This document shows, piece by piece, positions 62,617 through 64,000 of a DNA stretch of 64,000 bases. The notes under the pieces were generated by a model. It ran no database searches and was not told the DNA's origin. It saw nothing but the letters and a program-made list of their open reading frames with translations. Where the stretch lies: assembly GCF_902459465.1 (NCBI RefSeq), contig NC_047068.1, positions 13,167,195-13,231,194 of the forward strand, given 5' to 3'. This DNA is from Asterias rubens. Taxonomy: Eukaryota > Echinodermata > Asteroidea > Forcipulatida > Asteriidae. Positions within the stretch are counted from its first letter, which is position 1. Each line of letters starts with the position of its first letter. The position numbers were made by a program, and so were the translations under genes.

Positions 62617-63688
62617 AATGGTTTGGTTGAGATTGAGTGAAAGGAGAACGGTAACGGTTTGACATGTTGATTTCAAAAGACACACTTCACCTCAACACAA
62701 AAAATGTAACTCGACACAATTATTCAGTTCACATTAGTATAATATATTTTATTCAATATTTCGTTCAGTTAAATTAGAGATCAGGGAACCAGCTAACCGT
62801 TTAACTCTTTAATAGTAACCACTATTTGAAGGGGATTTGTTGACATGATCGTAACAGGCCTGTGGCTGATGTACTTGCAATTCATGAACTCTAACCCAGT
62901 TAATGCACAGTCATGCACGTGCACTTTGTGTCACATCATAAAGGGCGCCATCATTACAGTACAATGCCACGTGTCAGCTGATCATGTCGACAGACACTCT
63001 TTAGTATAATAGACTAACAATGTTGTTTGCTTAGCAAAACTTAGCAATGAATCAGTCACAATGTACAGAACATACTATTTTAGCTGATAACCCAATTCTG
63101 ATGTTAAAGCAACACAATAAATTGAGTCTCTGCGTATCTATGTGACAACACCAACACAGTACTGTGTTATTTTCCCAATGATAATATTATGGGTGTAAAT
63201 AACACCTTGTCGCTGTTGTCACACACAATATACCAATAGAATGAACTTATCACTTTAATGTTTGCAGTGTAAAATTTATAGTCTCATTATGCATCACTAT
63301 ACATTCCGACTACGAAATTGTACAAGTTCATCAGCACATCCCAACGGTCTTGGATGAGACCGATGGAGCCGGGTGAGCGAAGTCCCATATTAGTCAGAAC
63401 TTCACAGCAAGTCGTATTGTTTAAGTGTATCACTCAATGACACAATGCCGCTCTCTGGTCCATAATCAAAACTGAGAGCTCCGTGAGTCCGACAGCTGAA
63501 GATGAGCTGCACGGATCCCACCACCATAAAAACATGGCAGTCAAAATTACCATGGATGGAGGAATCTAGGCTTATTCGCCGATCATAGAATGTTAACCAC
63601 CTGCAGTTGAATCGTTAAATTGTTGTTGGTATGACGAGTTATAGTTTGGACTTCCAATGAATCGAGTTACTGGTTCCTTTTTCCATCA

Positions 63689-64000
63689 TCAAAGGCTGAC
63701 CTCGGGTAACTCTAAAATGCTCGTAACAAAACTTATATCTGTCTTATTAACCACGTCAACGCAGCAATTCAACTGAGAATCGTTCGAAAAGTTTGTGGCA
63801 TCCCATGCCGAACTGAATATGTCACTTTGGTTACATTCGACGGTGGAGTTCGGCAATGTCAGCGATGTTGTGATCGTGTACTCCCAACTCCGGTGGTGCC
63901 CGGGTTTACCGGTCTGATTGTCAGTAAGGCTTGGGGTTAACACAATCGCTGTCTGAACGGTGATGAGCTCAGAGATGATCTGATTTGTTTTGTCGTATGG
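63689..64000 (-). CDS. Unrecognised protein, terminal exon (paralogue 2, continues beyond window)
   Basis: An open minus-strand frame runs from the window edge to a stop at 63689 (103 residues). It begins PYDKTNQIISELITVQTAI, then VLTPSLTDNQTG, RSWEYTITTSLTLPNSTVE, and ends LELPEVSL. SELITVQTAI and EYTITTSL match paralogue 1. Five N-glycosylation sequons (NST, NQS, NFS, NDS, NKT) and three cysteines lie within about 45 residues, which favours an extracellular, glycosylated protein. No known domain was recognised. Confidence 0.6.
   Translation of the reverse strand, partial: PYDKTNQIISELITVQTAIVLTPSLTDNQTGKPGHHRSWEYTITTSLTLPNSTVECNQSDIFSSAWDATNFSNDSQLNCCVDVVNKTDISFVTSILELPEVSL

Larger units (their letters stand above)
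58049..63688. other. Region between the two paralogous exons
   Basis: No further exon could be recognised on either strand. It may hold upstream exons or the promoter of paralogue 1 and the 3' UTR of paralogue 2. TTTATT at about 62748 is a candidate minus-strand polyadenylation signal. Repeats: family G (60290-60590), a LINE tail (60945-61035), a TIR element (61168-61450) and a palindromic element (62371-62616). GC-richer patches around 58340-58600 and 59480-59540 carry no convincing frame. Confidence 0.5.

Overview
The window is animal nuclear DNA: AT-rich, intron-dense, with GT-AG introns of about 0.3 to 6 kb, and more than half of the non-coding sequence is visibly repetitive. Five protein-coding loci can be read. 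They suggest a marine deuterostome, most likely an echinoderm (perhaps a sea star). That guess rests on two things: a fifth-class G-alpha subunit (G-alpha-v type), which many lineages have lost, and repeat families that look echinoderm-like from memory. Neither is proof of the species. Layout: (1) 488-2756 (+) holds the last four coding exons of a type I regulatory subunit of cAMP-dependent protein kinase, with upstream exons outside the window. (2) 8934-14699 (+) is a complete four-exon synaptogyrin (220 aa, four-helix MARVEL protein of synaptic-type vesicles). (3) 22895-37629 (+) is a complete eight-exon heterotrimeric G-protein alpha subunit (359 aa) with intact G motifs and a C-terminus unlike Gs, Gi, Gq or G12; it fits G-alpha-v. 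(4) 43734-53894 (+) is a complete nine-exon PTCD1-type mitochondrial pentatricopeptide protein (752 aa). (5) On the minus strand, 57663-58048 and 63689-64000 are two paralogous coding exons of an unrecognised family, in the same orientation about 6 kb apart. The four plus-strand genes look like independent single genes; nothing suggests an operon. Repeats: at least five non-autonomous inverted-repeat families occur. The commonest (about 10 copies, roughly 370 bp) and two relatives are bounded by TTAA on both sides, and three insertions sit inside other repeats at a TTAA, which points to piggyBac-type targeting. tRNA-headed SINEs of several families, 5'-truncated non-LTR retrotransposon ends, a 24-bp x 6 minisatellite inside a terminal-inverted-repeat element, and a 238-bp near-perfect palindrome are also present. 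The most notable signals are two uses of one tRNA-derived repeat unit. It forms a head-to-tail array of about 262-bp units in intron 3 of the G-alpha gene. It also makes up both ends of PTCD1 intron 7, whose two splice junctions lie inside a 13-bp direct repeat (18 of 20 identical when extended). That is what an intron created by retrotransposon insertion with target-site duplication would look like.
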